Notes: generated from the sequence alone by a model not told the origin. A stretch of 11,160 nt of DNA from Nitrospinaceae bacterium (GCA_029261435.1 JAJDBI010000232.1:1-11160), one strand, 5' to 3'; positions 1 through 7,233 are shown, numbered from the stretch's first letter. Translations and numbers: made by a program.

Positions 1-340
1 GGAAGCGCCAGAAAAAAGGAATCATATGCAACACAACATGCTGGATATAAATCATCAGATCCAGGATGACTATGCAAAGCAAGGCCTCCAGTCCTTCCGG
101 CAGTTCCAGATAGTTAAACAAGCCCCACCCCTTCTCTTCCGCAAACTGAGAGGCCCCCAACGCCGCTGCCCCAAAAAATATGCGCACCACCAGAATATCA
201 ATACCTGTTAAAGCCAAATTAATTTTGAGACGACGTTTTTTAGAATCTACGGTAGGGTGACGTTGGAGGACAGACTCCAATCCCAGCATCAATAAAAATA
301 TCGAAATAAATATCACAAACCTAATCTGACTGGCGTCCAT
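1..340 (-). CDS. Sterol desaturase / fatty acid hydroxylase family protein (N-terminal part)
   Basis: This is the first 113 codons of a minus-strand gene that continues past the left edge. The ATG at 340-338 has a modest GAGA purine stretch upstream. The protein has a hydrophobic segment near residues 6-20 and another around 48-66. It then reaches the sequence YIQHVVLHMIPFFWRF. The HVVLH is the first HX3H box of the membrane-bound di-iron hydroxylase/desaturase superfamily, and PFFWRF is what normally precedes the second box (HxxHH), which lies outside the window. Family members are integral membrane enzymes that use oxygen to hydroxylate or desaturate lipid chains, sterols or hopanoids. The substrate cannot be read from this fragment. 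The unknown membrane protein gene ending 86 bp upstream on the same strand could be co-transcribed. Confidence 0.8.
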   Translation of the reverse strand, partial: MDASQIRFVIFISIFLLMLGLESVLQRHPTVDSKKRRLKINLALTGIDILVVRIFFGAAALGASQFAEEKGWGLFNYLELPEGLEALLCIVILDLMIYIQHVVLHMIPFFWRF

Positions 341-426
341 AGTTTTGGTTCTCTAGTAATTCGATATTCTGAGGTTTGCTACTTCCTGTATTTCATATCT
401 TCGAGGATGCAGGAATTGACAATCAT

Positions 427-951
427 TTATTCTCCGCCGGGTTCATTTTCGGTTGTGGAAGTGGATAAGGATTGTTCTTTCTCTTTTTTGTAGGTTTTTA
501 TCCGCGCTTCTGAGTTGCGCCGCATGATAACGATGCAAGCCTCGGCCATCAAGCCAAGAAACCAAAAAGTGGTGAAACACATCACCCACATAAAAAAGAG
601 ATTGAACCAATACTGATTGGGTGTGTAATCCGTAGATATATGAATGAGCGAACGAATTCTTTCCTGCTCTACAGTTGAAGCCATGACATAGTGTTTGTAG
701 AAAGGGTATTTGCTTTTAAAAGCAAATGCAATTTGTTCATTTTTATCCATATTAATGAACTTGCCCACTTCCCTGTTTTTTTCTTTGAAGAACACTCGCA
801 TCTTGATCACTTCCGGTGAGTCCCGGGGATTCGCCTGATAATACCAGACCACCAGTGCAGTGGTCAGAAGCAGTGAGACCCACAGAGAAATTCTCCGGAT
901 CAATCTCTCCGTATTATCATCAATTTCCTCCAATATCGGTTCTTCTTCCAT
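427..951 (-). CDS. Hypothetical protein with two membrane segments
   Basis: I do not recognise this 174-residue protein. It begins with an acidic stretch (MEEEPILEEIDD), followed by a predicted membrane helix at about residues 21-38. A polar region of about 75 residues comes next, then a second aromatic-rich membrane helix at about 114-143 (YWFNLFFMWVMCFTTFWF). The tail is basic, then serine/threonine-rich. Two arginines before helix 1 and a basic stretch after helix 2 suggest that both ends are cytoplasmic and the middle loop periplasmic. The ATG has AAAGGTG upstream at normal spacing, which supports this start. The gene diverges from the MFS exporter across 141 bp and lies upstream of the fatty acid hydroxylase gene on the same strand. 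There are no cysteine motifs or catalytic signatures. Confidence 0.65.
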   Translation of the reverse strand: MEEEPILEEIDDNTERLIRRISLWVSLLLTTALVVWYYQANPRDSPEVIKMRVFFKEKNREVGKFINMDKNEQIAFAFKSKYPFYKHYVMASTVEQERIRSLIHISTDYTPNQYWFNLFFMWVMCFTTFWFLGLMAEACIVIMRRNSEARIKTYKKEKEQSLSTSTTENEPGGE

Positions 952-1092
952 GTTGCACCTTTATACTGAAACCTGTTTTTTTAATAGCTTTAAAGATACC
1001 AGACCCCGAAAACGAATTCCAGTTGCAGATTCACGCAGGGATCTTTAGTATGGGCTCCGCGTCATCCACCTTCAGCTTTTCCGGGATTTTGC

Positions 1093-2430
1093 ATGCAAAG
1101 CAAAAATACGATCGGATATTTTCATCTGTTACGCCAGAATCCCGCGTTTCGCAACCTGTGGTACGGCCAAGTAGTGTCTGAACTGGGAGACTGGCTTAAC
1201 AGCATCGCCATTTATGCTTTGATCCTTAAGCTCAGCGATTCAGGAATGGCTATGGCCGGAGCTATGATGGCAAAACTTCTTCCTATTGTTCTGGTCAGCC
1301 CAGTAGCCGGCGTGATTGTCGACCGCATCAGCAGAAAAAGGGTGATGATCATCAGCGATCTGTTACGTTGTGGAGTCGTGCTTGGATTTCTTCTCGTGGA
1401 AGACCAGAATGCATTATGGCTGGTATATGCGCTGGTGATTATAGAGATATCCTTAGCAGGGTTCTTTGAGCCGGCCCGGAGCGCCATCATTCCATCACTC
1501 GTTCCCAGAGAACATCTGGTCACCGCCAACGCACTGAGCGGCTCTACCTGGTCGGTCATGCTGGCCTTTGGTGCCGCTTTGGGTGGCGTAGTCGTTCATT
1601 TATTCGGGATAAAAACGGCTTTTATACTAGACGCCAGCACCTTTCTACTTTCGGCGTGGTTCATCTCAAAAATCCCGACTCAGAAAAAATCAATTGAAAA
1701 GGACTCACCAAAACAAACCGGCTATCAAGAGTTCGTCAACGCCTTGCGCTATTTATGGTCTGAGCCCCTGGTACTGGTATTGTCATTATTAAAGGCTGGA
1801 CTGGCAGTGGCAGGTGGCATCATGACTCTGATCCCCCTAATGGCCAGCCAGGTGCTGTCAGGCTCCCTTTCATTGGGAATAGGTATCCTCTACTCCGCAC
1901 GTGGATTAGGAGCCGCCCTGGGACCGGTCTTGGTCAGGCGGATTTTTGGAGAAAGTGCCTCGGTTTTACAATGGGCCATTGCCGGCGCATTTTTCCTGAA
2001 AGCTGTTTCATATTTGTTCATCGCCCATTCCCACAACCTCTGGACTCTTTCTCTGGGTGTGGGCCTTGCAACCCTTTTCGGTTCCATCATCTGGGTTTTC
2101 AGTTCAGCCTTGATTCATCTCTCTGCCCCAGACAATTACCTGGGAAGGGTTTTCAGCTTTGAACTCGCGTTGTTGACTCTGGTCATGGGCTTTAGCAATT
2201 GGGGTGTGGGCTTTGCCGTAGATGGGTGGAATCTGGACGTCAATCAGATTGCCTTGTGGATGGCTGGGCTGGTCGCCATACCGGGGGTTTTATGGTCTGG
2301 ATTCCTGATCTTTGTGCAGAACAAACTCAAGCAGGGAGAATGCGTAGGCTCAGTATGCCCTGTTGACCCAAGCGGATTCAACCCAACCCCTATAGCGGGA
2401 GATAGAAAAGTTCAGGTTGAAGTAAAATAA
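1093..2430 (+). CDS. MFS transporter, MFS_3/EntS-like exporter family
   Basis: A 445-residue polytopic membrane protein, the usual length for a 12-helix major facilitator. The N-terminus (NPAFRNLWYGQVVSELGDWL) matches the opening of the MFS_3 group, which includes the enterobactin exporter EntS and related effluxers. Loop 2-3 carries the signature GVIVDRISRKRV (residues 73-84), the MFS motif A. In helix 5, LVTANALSG is also typical of this group. It is probably a proton-driven exporter in the inner membrane; the substrate is unknown. The C-terminal tail after the last helix is short and soluble, with two cysteines (GECVGSVC). The ATG at 1093 has only a weak GGGA upstream, but the protein aligns well with relatives from this residue. 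The last 19 bp overlap the convergent small gene. Confidence 0.85.
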   Translation: MQSKNTIGYFHLLRQNPAFRNLWYGQVVSELGDWLNSIAIYALILKLSDSGMAMAGAMMAKLLPIVLVSPVAGVIVDRISRKRVMIISDLLRCGVVLGFLLVEDQNALWLVYALVIIEISLAGFFEPARSAIIPSLVPREHLVTANALSGSTWSVMLAFGAALGGVVVHLFGIKTAFILDASTFLLSAWFISKIPTQKKSIEKDSPKQTGYQEFVNALRYLWSEPLVLVLSLLKAGLAVAGGIMTLIPLMASQVLSGSLSLGIGILYSARGLGAALGPVLVRRIFGESASVLQWAIAGAFFLKAVSYLFIAHSHNLWTLSLGVGLATLFGSIIWVFSSALIHLSAPDNYLGRVFSFELALLTLVMGFSNWGVGFAVDGWNLDVNQIALWMAGLVAIPGVLWSGFLIFVQNKLKQGECVGSVCPVDPSGFNPTPIAGDRKVQVEVK

Positions 2431-2762
2431 TCGGCAACCGACTTGCCGATATCAAAATGACTGATGATTTGGGCCGGGTTCTCCTGAGTTTCGGCCCATC
2501 GATAGGCTTCTTGAACATCTTCCTTTTTCCCCAAGGCGTGCAAAACACCCACCGAAACAAAACAGGTCGCTAAATCGCTGGACTGAGAAAAACGGATCAG
2601 CATTTCCAGCATCTCCTGCATACCCACATCTTTAAGAGTGCGGAACTTTTTGACCAGGCTCTGGATATTCTCTTCTCCATATGTATTCGTATAGGAAGCA
2701 CCTATCCCGGGCTCCTGATATAGATGCAAGATCTCTTCTTCCAGAGAGTTTTCCACTTCCAT
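2412..2762 (-). CDS. Small helical hypothetical protein downstream of def
   Basis: A 116-residue soluble protein that I cannot place in a family. It is preceded by a strong AAGGAGA ribosome binding site 2-3 bases before the ATG. The gap to the def stop codon is 8 bp, so the two genes are almost certainly one operon. The sequence looks entirely alpha-helical. A stretch around residues 35-92 (LVKKFRTLKDVGMQEMLEML, then ATCFVSVGVLHALGKKEDVQEAY) has the spacing of two or three HEAT/TPR-like helical pairs. There is no signal peptide or membrane segment. The 3' end overlaps the convergent MFS exporter gene by 19 bp and leaves no room for a separate terminator. A link to N-terminal protein processing is only a guess from position. 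Confidence 0.65.
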   Translation of the reverse strand: MEVENSLEEEILHLYQEPGIGASYTNTYGEENIQSLVKKFRTLKDVGMQEMLEMLIRFSQSSDLATCFVSVGVLHALGKKEDVQEAYRWAETQENPAQIISHFDIGKSVADYFTST

Positions 2763-2770
2763 TTCTCCTT

Positions 2771-3322
2771 TTACTGAACCGAATCTTTTTTCAGCCAGAA
2801 CTCTTCGAATTCATCCTGATAAGCCAATTTAGTGAGATCTTCCATACGATCCAGGAACACCTTACCGTTCAAGTGATCAATTTCATGTTGCAAAACTACT
2901 GCTTCGAAACCAACCGCCCGTTTCTCTATCTTATTGCCATCCCGATCATAAGCTTTGAGCGTCACGGATGTGGATCTTGGGACCAGGCCTCTGAAATCAA
3001 CAAGACTTAAACAACTTTCCCATCCCAAAACCTCTTCCTCGCCGTAATCCGACAATACTGGATTGACCAGGACTGTCACAGGTATAGAATTCTCGCCAGG
3101 ATATCTCTCGTTATTCTCATACTCCAGCACAACGATTTGCAGGGAACGATTGACCTGGGGAGCAGCAAGGCCAACACCACCCTCCTCACGCATGGTATCG
3201 ATCATATCGTCTATAAAGTTCTGCAGTTCTCCCTGTTCATCAGCCAAGTCTTTTAAATCAACCTGTTTGGCTATCAGCCTCAAAACAGGATTGCCTAATT
3301 TAGCTACTTTCAGCACTGCCAT
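2771..3322 (-). CDS. def: Peptide deformylase
   Basis: Peptide deformylase removes the formyl group from the N-terminal methionine of new proteins at the ribosome, using an Fe2+/Zn2+ centre. All three family motifs are present. Motif I is GVGLAAPQ (residues 49-56). Motif II is WESCLSL with metal ligand Cys104. Motif III is QHEIDHLNG with ligands His146 and His150 and catalytic Glu147. Motif II has serine where the common form has glycine (EGCLS). The length, 183 residues, is normal. I chose the ATG at 3322, not the in-frame TTG at 3334, because GAGG lies 6 bases before the ATG and the TTG would sit on top of that site. The protein then starts MAVLKVAKLGNPVLR, as in other deformylases. It is the first gene of a two-gene operon and is divergent from the HU gene. 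Confidence 0.95.
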   Translation of the reverse strand: MAVLKVAKLGNPVLRLIAKQVDLKDLADEQGELQNFIDDMIDTMREEGGVGLAAPQVNRSLQIVVLEYENNERYPGENSIPVTVLVNPVLSDYGEEEVLGWESCLSLVDFRGLVPRSTSVTLKAYDRDGNKIEKRAVGFEAVVLQHEIDHLNGKVFLDRMEDLTKLAYQDEFEEFWLKKDSVQ

Positions 3323-3533
3323 ATCCAACCTCAAAAGCTATATGTAATATCTCTAAATAAAACATCCTCTTACAACGTACTTTTAAAATACCAGATTTTT
3401 TACTCTTGAACAGAATAAAATATAAGCTCAAACCTCTTAATAACTCCAGTCCTATTTTATCAGACTCAATATCGAAGGGTCTAATTCGCCCCTCAACAAA
3501 GGGCTAAAAAGGATACCAGCCTTTTTTTTTTGT

Positions 3534-3562
3534 TTGACATTTGATGCCGGTTTCATAATAAT
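3534..3562 (+). promoter_or_regulatory. Sigma-70-type promoter of the HU gene
   Basis: A perfect TTGACA -35 box (3534-3539) is followed by a 17-base spacer and AATAAT (3557-3562), five of six matches to the -10 consensus. Transcription would start near 3569, giving a leader of roughly 33 bases before the TTG start. An alternative -10, CATAAT at 3554, would leave only 14 bases of spacer and is less likely. The rest of the 279-bp divergent spacer to def is AT-rich and ends in a 10-T run just upstream of the -35 box, which could act as an UP-like element. I found no convincing promoter for def in it. Confidence 0.7.
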
Positions 3563-3586
3563 GCACGAGCCTTATAACGATTAGAG

Positions 3587-3609
3587 AGGAGGGGATGAAT
3601 CTTGACTAA
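3587..3609 (+). promoter_or_regulatory. Ribosome binding site and overlapping 4-codon ORF at the HU start
   Basis: AGGAGG at 3587-3592 is followed by two possible starts. The TTG at 3602 (9-base spacer) opens the HU frame. An ATG at 3595 lies too close to the Shine-Dalgarno and opens a different frame that ends after four codons (Met-Asn-Leu-Asp-stop) at 3609. The TTG is therefore the working start of HU, because no ATG or GTG in frame gives a full-length protein. Whether the mini-ORF captures ribosomes is unknown. Confidence 0.55.
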
Positions 3610-3880
3610 AGATGAATTAATCAATGCGGTAATTAAAAGTTGTAAAGACGATGGCCTGACCAAAAGGTTGGCCGGAGATGTGATCGATGCCACCTTCGAC
3701 GCTATCTCTAAAGGGATCAAAAAAGAAAAACGGTTCGCCTATCCCAGTTTTGGAACCTTTACGGTTAGAAACCGAAAGGCACGAAAAGGACGAAATCCTC
3801 AGACCGGTGAGGAAATCAAAATTAAAGCTAGCAAAACAGTTGGCTTTAAACCTGCACCTACTTTGAAAAACTCCCTATAG
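3602..3880 (+). CDS. hup: HU-family DNA-binding protein
   Basis: A 92-residue histone-like protein that binds and bends DNA as a dimer and compacts the nucleoid. It begins with the typical helix MTKDELINAV. The core signature is SFGTFTVRNRKARKGRNPQT, in which RNP is the tip of the DNA-clasping beta arm, and the typical ending is VGFKPAPTLKNSL. Length and order of elements are standard for HU; IHF subunits are close relatives, and the protein could be named for either. The start is TTG at 3602, dictated by the AGGAGG Shine-Dalgarno. It is monocistronic, with its own promoter upstream and an intrinsic terminator directly downstream. The rare start codon is unusual for a normally abundant protein. 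Confidence 0.93.
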   Translation: MTKDELINAVIKSCKDDGLTKRLAGDVIDATFDAISKGIKKEKRFAYPSFGTFTVRNRKARKGRNPQTGEEIKIKASKTVGFKPAPTLKNSL

Positions 3881-3897
3881 TTTTTACGTCCTAAATT

Positions 3898-3930
3898 AAA
3901 ACCGCTCACTGAAAAGTGAGCGGTTTTTTT
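3898..3930 (+). terminator. Rho-independent terminator of the HU gene
   Basis: ACCGCTCACT (3901-3910), loop GAAA (3911-3914) and AGTGAGCGGT (3915-3924) form a perfect 10-bp stem. Flanking A/T pairs extend it to 13 bp, and a run of seven T follows (3924-3930). It starts 17 bases after the HU stop codon. On the opposite strand the same stem is followed by only four T, so it may also weakly stop transcripts of the convergent FimV-like/SPOR gene that ends at 3971. Confidence 0.95.
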
Positions 3931-3970
3931 ATTGCCTTATTTCAGTCAAACTAGTCTCTCCCCCAGCATT

Positions 3971-5929
3971 CTAGGGAGAAATCAACTCACCGGAAAAACC
4001 AAACTGCTTCAGCTTTTGAAGCATCCAAGTAGCATTATCTGCCTTCTTAAAAGCCCCCACTACCACGCGAAAAGAGGTTCCTTTGGGTTCACTATAAGAA
4101 ACCAACAGCAAACCTGACAACCCCGATTTCCGTAAAGATTCTAATATCACCCTAGCATCTTGTAATGAATCAGCCTCCCCAACTTTTAGCACAAGAGGAT
4201 AGGGAATTGCCGTCGCGTGACCACCAAAAGATTTTTTTCTTAATACTCGAACCACTCTATGAGCTTGATTCCAATCTGAGAATCTCCCCACATAAACTCG
4301 ATAAATAAAAGTATCCACCGACAACCTGACCGGAGCCCAATAAGCATCAAACCCATTTTTCCTTAACTGGTTCGTCAAAGAAAGTGCCTCAGCTTTTTTC
4401 GAATGACTGGAGACATGAATGACAAAAGAAAGAGCCTTATCTACATTGACACTACCCATCAAGTCTGCATCATTTTTCAACGATTGCTCCCCTGAATGAG
4501 AGGACCATTCGTAAAAATTTTCCCCGCGTATTTTCCAACCTGAGGGAGAACGCATCCACTCAAGTTCCTTCAGTCCCCAGCTTTTTAAGTTTTCAGAAGA
4601 AAAGGCCTGTGTAAAAAACACCATTGGCACTCCCTCCTTCAACACCATAAACTTGGAAGATGTCTCAAGATGCGGCTTAGGATATCGACCCAGCAATAGT
4701 CTTTTACTAATCAGAAATGGGTTTTCGGTTTCCAAAACCTGGTAGTAAGCCAGATGTCCTTTAATGTCCATCTTTTCCCAAGTGACCTGCCATCCTCGCA
4801 CCTGCTCGAATAGATCAGTAAGGTCTTCCAACCTTTCAGAAGGTAGTGCTACTTCAGGAACCGTTGAAACCTCCTCCGGAATCGAAGCAGCACTTTTTGC
4901 CAGCTTCCATTCTACAGCCTGGTTTTTTAAAATACTTCTTGCCGCCTGAAGGTCAAGACCAGAAAGATGCTCTTCCAGGTGGTTCAACTCTAACTCAACC
5001 CCCGCCTGAATACCGTGGATATTTCCAAATATGAATTTATCAATATTGTGCATCCAGATAGCTGCTGCTATTTGAGCCGGATGATATTTGCCCACCTTGA
5101 GTTTTCTTGCAACTGAAAATAACCCCTCCCCTTTTCGCAAAACATACACCCCCTTCGGGGTCGGTAAAACTTGTACACCACCAGCTTTTTTGACCTCCGT
5201 AGTTTCCAAGTCAGGGTTGGGTCTTGGGTTAGCCCACATAACACCTGAAAGACGCCTTCGGTGCTTCACCTCCCTCTTTACAGGAACCGGGGCAATCGAT
5301 TTCACAGATAAGCCCTCAGGCTCTTCATTGGAGACCTTGCCTTCGGGGTCCTCAGGCATTCGGCGATCAAGGATTGCCTCTTGCTGTTTATTCACAATAG
5401 GCTCATCCTTTACAAATTTCTCTATCTCATCAGACAGTGGTGCCTTTTCCTTACTAACAACAGGCTTTGGTTCATATCCAGGAAGTTCTTTCGGAGAGGT
5501 CTTTTTTTTCTTACCACGGACGTTCAAGGCCAAACTTTGTTGAAAGTCCACTGTCACCAGAAAATTTTCTAACAACGTCCCGCCATTATGAGTTGCTCTA
5601 ACCACAAGGTTGAACGAAGGAAAAAACAAAGGGTTGTTGGAATGAATTTGAATGGTTCTTTTTAATGCGCTTGCGGATTGAACAGGGTCCAGGATCAGAC
5701 CATCAATGATATCCTGTCTTTCAAGCCCCAACCTGGTATAGTCCTCGTCCTCCCCCAGTCGCACTTCCACAGGTCCATCAAAATCCAAATCGATTTCAAA
5801 AGAAGCGTCAAATTTTTCACCAAACTTGCTTCTAACGTTGAACTCGCCAATGGAAAAGGCACAAACTTCAGATGCCATAATCCAAAATATTCCGACCAGC
5901 AATACTCCAAATTTAAAAAAAAGCTTCAC
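3971..5929 (-). CDS. Secreted multidomain protein: FimV-like N-domain, LysM-like, NTF2-like, two SPOR domains
   Basis: A 652-residue exported protein starting with GTG at 5929. A signal peptide (about 1-24, cleavage after VCA) is followed by a beta-rich domain at about 25-138, starting FSIGEFNVRSKFGEKFDASF. It resembles the N-terminal domain of FimV/HubP polar proteins. A charged Pro/Lys/Glu-rich linker leads to a LysM-like segment (259-317, YVLRKGEGLFSVARKL then NIHGIQAGVELELN), which in FimV binds peptidoglycan. Residues about 370-478 (VRGWQVTWEKMDIKGHLAYY at the start, GWKIRGENFYEW at the end) look like the NTF2-like domain often attached to L,D-transpeptidases. Two SPOR-like repeats follow (about 498-578 and 579-650); SPOR binds denuded septal glycan. 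I see no second membrane segment and no cytoplasmic TPR part, unlike FimV. It is probably a periplasmic wall-binding protein at the septum or poles. The Shine-Dalgarno is weak (GAG). Confidence 0.75.
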   Translation of the reverse strand: MKLFFKFGVLLVGIFWIMASEVCAFSIGEFNVRSKFGEKFDASFEIDLDFDGPVEVRLGEDEDYTRLGLERQDIIDGLILDPVQSASALKRTIQIHSNNPLFFPSFNLVVRATHNGGTLLENFLVTVDFQQSLALNVRGKKKKTSPKELPGYEPKPVVSKEKAPLSDEIEKFVKDEPIVNKQQEAILDRRMPEDPEGKVSNEEPEGLSVKSIAPVPVKREVKHRRRLSGVMWANPRPNPDLETTEVKKAGGVQVLPTPKGVYVLRKGEGLFSVARKLKVGKYHPAQIAAAIWMHNIDKFIFGNIHGIQAGVELELNHLEEHLSGLDLQAARSILKNQAVEWKLAKSAASIPEEVSTVPEVALPSERLEDLTDLFEQVRGWQVTWEKMDIKGHLAYYQVLETENPFLISKRLLLGRYPKPHLETSSKFMVLKEGVPMVFFTQAFSSENLKSWGLKELEWMRSPSGWKIRGENFYEWSSHSGEQSLKNDADLMGSVNVDKALSFVIHVSSHSKKAEALSLTNQLRKNGFDAYWAPVRLSVDTFIYRVYVGRFSDWNQAHRVVRVLRKKSFGGHATAIPYPLVLKVGEADSLQDARVILESLRKSGLSGLLLVSYSEPKGTSFRVVVGAFKKADNATWMLQKLKQFGFSGELISP

Positions 5930-6084
5930 TTCAAGATCTCATTCTTTCTTCCAGGCCGACCTTGGCACCGGAAAATAAGCATTTAGGGCTTTATTCATGC
6001 TTTCTCGCCTTGCCCGTTGATTACATATTAATCGGCTTATTCTGATTTAAAAAAAGGAATTTTGAATCTTTTTCAGGGGTGCAA

Positions 6085-6456
6085 TCAACCTCGGCGCTTC
6101 CTGCTCCGCTCTTTTTTCTCAAACTTATTGAATTTTCCCCGGTTCACATCTTCCGGCATTCGAGTCTTGCGTTCGTGCTGATTATGCATCCAGTTTTTTT
6201 CAATGTAGTGGCAGGATCGGCATTCCCGGGCTTTTTTAAATGCCGGGCGATTATAAAGGTTTCTGACTTTGGAAACATGCAGAGGAGGGTCAAAATCTTT
6301 GTGGATGTGGCAGCTTTGACAGTACTCACCAATTATCTTATTGGCCTGTCCCGGACGAAGGTCTCCGTTAAATGCTTTCTCAACATCTACATTTGTACAC
6401 CCTGAGAAGAATACCAGTAACAAGGCCATCAGGAGAGCCTGCGTTGTAAAACCCAT
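6085..6456 (-). CDS. Small diheme cytochrome c, probable lipoprotein
   Basis: Two CxxCH heme c attachment motifs are visible, CQSCH and CRSCH, about 32 residues apart, so the protein should carry two covalent hemes attached in the periplasm. The N-terminus is a hydrophobic signal (LLMALLLVFFSGC) ending in a plausible, if not ideal, lipobox with Cys20. Several other histidines (HIH, PPLH, NWMHNQH) are available as distal ligands. The C-terminal 25 residues are very basic (KFNKFEKKERSRKRRG). I chose the ATG at 6456 because GGGAGA lies just before it, giving 123 residues. An upstream in-frame ATG at 6507 lacks a Shine-Dalgarno but would add positively charged residues to the signal. It is an electron carrier of unknown partner, between the lytic transglycosylase and FimV-like genes on the same strand. 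Confidence 0.8.
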   Translation of the reverse strand: MGFTTQALLMALLLVFFSGCTNVDVEKAFNGDLRPGQANKIIGEYCQSCHIHKDFDPPLHVSKVRNLYNRPAFKKARECRSCHYIEKNWMHNQHERKTRMPEDVNRGKFNKFEKKERSRKRRG

Positions 6457-6561
6457 CGTTCTCCCGAAAAAGACTTTCAGGTATATAAGTTCCTTAAATA
6501 CGTTCATAGAAATCAAACCAAATTGGGGAGGCCCTGCTAAAATAATTAATTCGTGGCCGCC

Positions 6562-7233
6562 CTAAATAGGTTGGAAACGGATTTTTCTGTAGTTTTTTAG
6601 AACTTTCCCAGAATAGCGGCTAGGAAGATAACCTCTCCTGAGAAATCTGCTTAATCTTGATGGGCCTTGATTATAAGCCTCCAAGGCAAGGGTCAGGTCC
6701 CCGAAACGGGCTACCATCTTGTTCAAGTAATAAGCCCCTAAAGCTATATTCTTTTTTGGGTCATACAGAGTGGGGGTCCCTTTCCATTTCAAATCGGTTT
6801 CGGACGCTAAAGCAACTGCCGTGGCCGGTTTCAACTGCATCAAGCCATGGGCATTCCGGTTTGATTTTGCCCAATTATTAAAGGAACTCTCTGTAATGAT
6901 CAAGGCAGTGAGAAAAAGCGGGTCGTAGCCATATTTCCTGCTTTCAGTCAGAATCCAGTCAGGGATCAGCACGGAACTGGTCTTATCCAGCCCTGTGTTA
7001 TAATCAGAAATGATCAGACGTATTTTTTCCCGAATACGGTTATCGTAGGCCAGCTCATTTTGAAAACGTGTTTCCTTTGCCTTATGGAACACACCCTCCT
7101 CCACTTGGCTTACTGCGGAAAAGAATGGCGATAATCCACTAACGTATTGAGGGGTTTTGCCCGTAAAGAACCCTGTAAACGCCAAAAGTATAACAAGCTG
7201 AATTACAATCTGTTTTGCTTTATAAGAGGTCAT
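6562..7233 (-). CDS. Lytic transglycosylase, SLT family
   Basis: A 223-residue peptidoglycan-cleaving enzyme that would cut the MurNAc-GlcNAc bond and leave 1,6-anhydro ends in the periplasm. A hydrophobic segment at residues 8-25 serves as signal peptide or membrane anchor. The catalytic domain spans about 90-205 with the SLT family motifs in order: TESSF with catalytic Glu115, HGLMQL (129-134), YDPKKNIALGAYYL (157-170), and EAYNQGP (185-191). The stretch from 30 to 90 is a charged helical linker. The short C-terminal tail is basic. It is probably the first gene of a minus-strand set followed by the diheme cytochrome and the SPOR protein; SPOR proteins bind the denuded glycan to which such wall remodelling can contribute. 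The ATG at 7233 has only a weak Shine-Dalgarno. In the 266-bp divergent spacer upstream I see a short hairpin (7301-7316) but no clear promoter for this gene. Confidence 0.9.
   Translation of the reverse strand: MTSYKAKQIVIQLVILLAFTGFFTGKTPQYVSGLSPFFSAVSQVEEGVFHKAKETRFQNELAYDNRIREKIRLIISDYNTGLDKTSSVLIPDWILTESRKYGYDPLFLTALIITESSFNNWAKSNRNAHGLMQLKPATAVALASETDLKWKGTPTLYDPKKNIALGAYYLNKMVARFGDLTLALEAYNQGPSRLSRFLRRGYLPSRYSGKVLKNYRKIRFQPI

Noticed and set aside
3323..3334. Four-residue N-terminal extension of deformylase from a TTG at 3334
   Set aside because: The GAGG ribosome site lies within this extension and points to the ATG at 3322, and the protein aligns to the family from there.
3488..3530. 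Possible terminator from short GCCC/GGGC or GGCT/AGCC stems before a ten-T run
   Set aside because: The stems are only 4 bp with large loops, and the site lies between divergent genes where no transcript needs to end; the T run is better read as part of the HU promoter region.
5088..5543. A 151-codon plus-strand frame opposite the FimV-like/SPOR gene
   Set aside because: It is antisense to the Pro/Lys/Glu linker of a well-supported gene and has no supporting signals.
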